From Spirochaetaceae bacterium (GTDB lineage: Bacteria; Spirochaetota; Spirochaetia; DSM-27196; PXBQ01), in assembly GCA_003566875.1 (NCBI GenBank), contig PXBQ01000090.1, positions 1 through 6,186 of the forward strand: a stretch of DNA of 6,186 nt. Direction: 5' to 3'. Both the position numbers and the translations under genes were made by a program. Under the pieces are notes generated by a model. That model was given only the letters and a program-made list of their open reading frames with translations. It searched no databases and was not told where the DNA came from. Positions 6,036 to 6,186 of the stretch are shown piece after piece. The stretch's first letter is position 1, and each line of letters begins with the position of its first letter.

Positions 6036-6040
6036 GGAGG
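6036..6040 (+). promoter_or_regulatory. GGAGG ribosome binding site favouring the GTG start at 6053
   Basis: This is the only Shine-Dalgarno-like sequence in the open stretch before the methyltransferase frame, which is closed by TAG at 6020-6022. It lies 12 bases before GTG 6053, somewhat long. The alternative GTG at 6080 has no such site near it. Confidence 0.45.
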
Positions 6041-6052
6041 ACTGCTAACACG

Positions 6053-6186
6053 GTGCGGCGAAGCGAACGCGAACGAATAGTGACCGAGAACGATTCCTTT
6101 CAGCTCATGCTTGCGGTGAAAAATAACCGCCGTAAGCGGTCCGAGCGAGGTGAGATATTCGTCGAAGGAGTCGCCGCGATCGATTC
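6053..6186 (+). CDS. TrmH/SpoU-family RNA 2'-O-methyltransferase, N-terminal fragment
   Basis: Only 44 codons lie in the window; the gene runs off the right edge. The translation contains FQLMLAVKNNRRKRSERGEIFVEGVAAID, quoted here only to name its pattern: a LK.NR.KR..GE.FVEG block. This is the N-terminal substrate-binding motif of SpoU-type methyltransferases, which methylate a ribose 2'-OH of rRNA or tRNA using S-adenosylmethionine. The catalytic SPOUT knot lies beyond the window, so the assignment rests on the N-terminus alone. GTG 6053 is preferred because of the upstream GGAGG; it adds a short Arg-rich lead (RRSERERIV). GTG 6080, which would start just before TENDSFQ, is a reasonable alternative and closer to where family similarity begins. 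The gene is divergent from the MFS-HEAT gene. Confidence 0.78.
   Translation, partial: MRRSERERIVTENDSFQLMLAVKNNRRKRSERGEIFVEGVAAID

Noticed and set aside
187..6182. About twenty CGATCG hexamers, roughly ten times what base composition predicts (hand estimate)
   Set aside because: I considered a HIP1-like repeated palindrome. By hand count 16 of 19 copies inside genes are in the same phase, xCG-ATC-Gxx, so preference for the Ile codon ATC and its codon context explains most of them. A genome-wide Markov test could still reopen this.
1..6186. tRNA, rRNA, CRISPR array, insertion sequence or attachment site
   Set aside because: I looked for conserved tRNA arms, spaced direct repeats, terminal inverted repeats and transposase or integrase motifs on both strands. 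None was seen; the window is packed with ordinary genes.

Overview
The window (about 57-58% GC by eye) is a dense piece of bacterial chromosome with six protein genes, two of them cut by the window edges. No RNA gene, insertion sequence, CRISPR array or phage gene is visible. The taxon cannot be fixed from sequence alone. The mix of a DUF2089/DUF4097 pair, a dihydroorotate-dehydrogenase-like flavoprotein and an MFS-HEAT fusion, with C-ending codons preferred and ATC as the main Ile codon, would fit a free-living spirochaete or similar moderate-GC bacterium. This is an inference with low confidence.

Layout. (1) 1-1012, minus: a dihydroorotate-dehydrogenase-like FMN protein, nearly complete, with its own sigma70-like promoter at 1056-1085. 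(2) 1151-2712, minus: a two-gene operon. A DUF2089 zinc-ribbon/HTH regulator (2344-2712) is joined by a 4-bp ATGA overlap to a DUF4097 (YvlB/LiaX-like) beta-solenoid protein (1151-2347). (3) 2713-2867: a divergent intergenic region whose AT-rich core holds a perfect 16-bp palindrome over a consensus TTGACA. (4) 2868-3728, plus: a stand-alone ABC ATPase. (5) 3731-5956, minus: a 741-residue protein joining a 12-helix MFS transporter to a C-terminal HEAT-repeat domain. It converges on the ABC gene with only 2 bp between the stop codons. (6) 5957-6052: a short divergent spacer, followed by the 5' end of a TrmH/SpoU-type RNA methyltransferase on the plus strand (6053 to the edge).

The most interesting unit is the regulator/solenoid operon. 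The two products carry the same kind of short SHOCT-like helical module, at the C-terminus of the DNA-binding protein and at the N-terminus of the solenoid protein. This suggests that the solenoid protein may talk directly to the regulator, and that the palindrome upstream may be the regulator's operator, possibly also acting on the divergent ABC gene. The second is the MFS-HEAT fusion, a transporter with a large built-in cytoplasmic protein-interaction scaffold. The DHOD-like protein lacks the catalytic Cys/Ser of true pyrimidine-pathway enzymes and is probably not PyrD.
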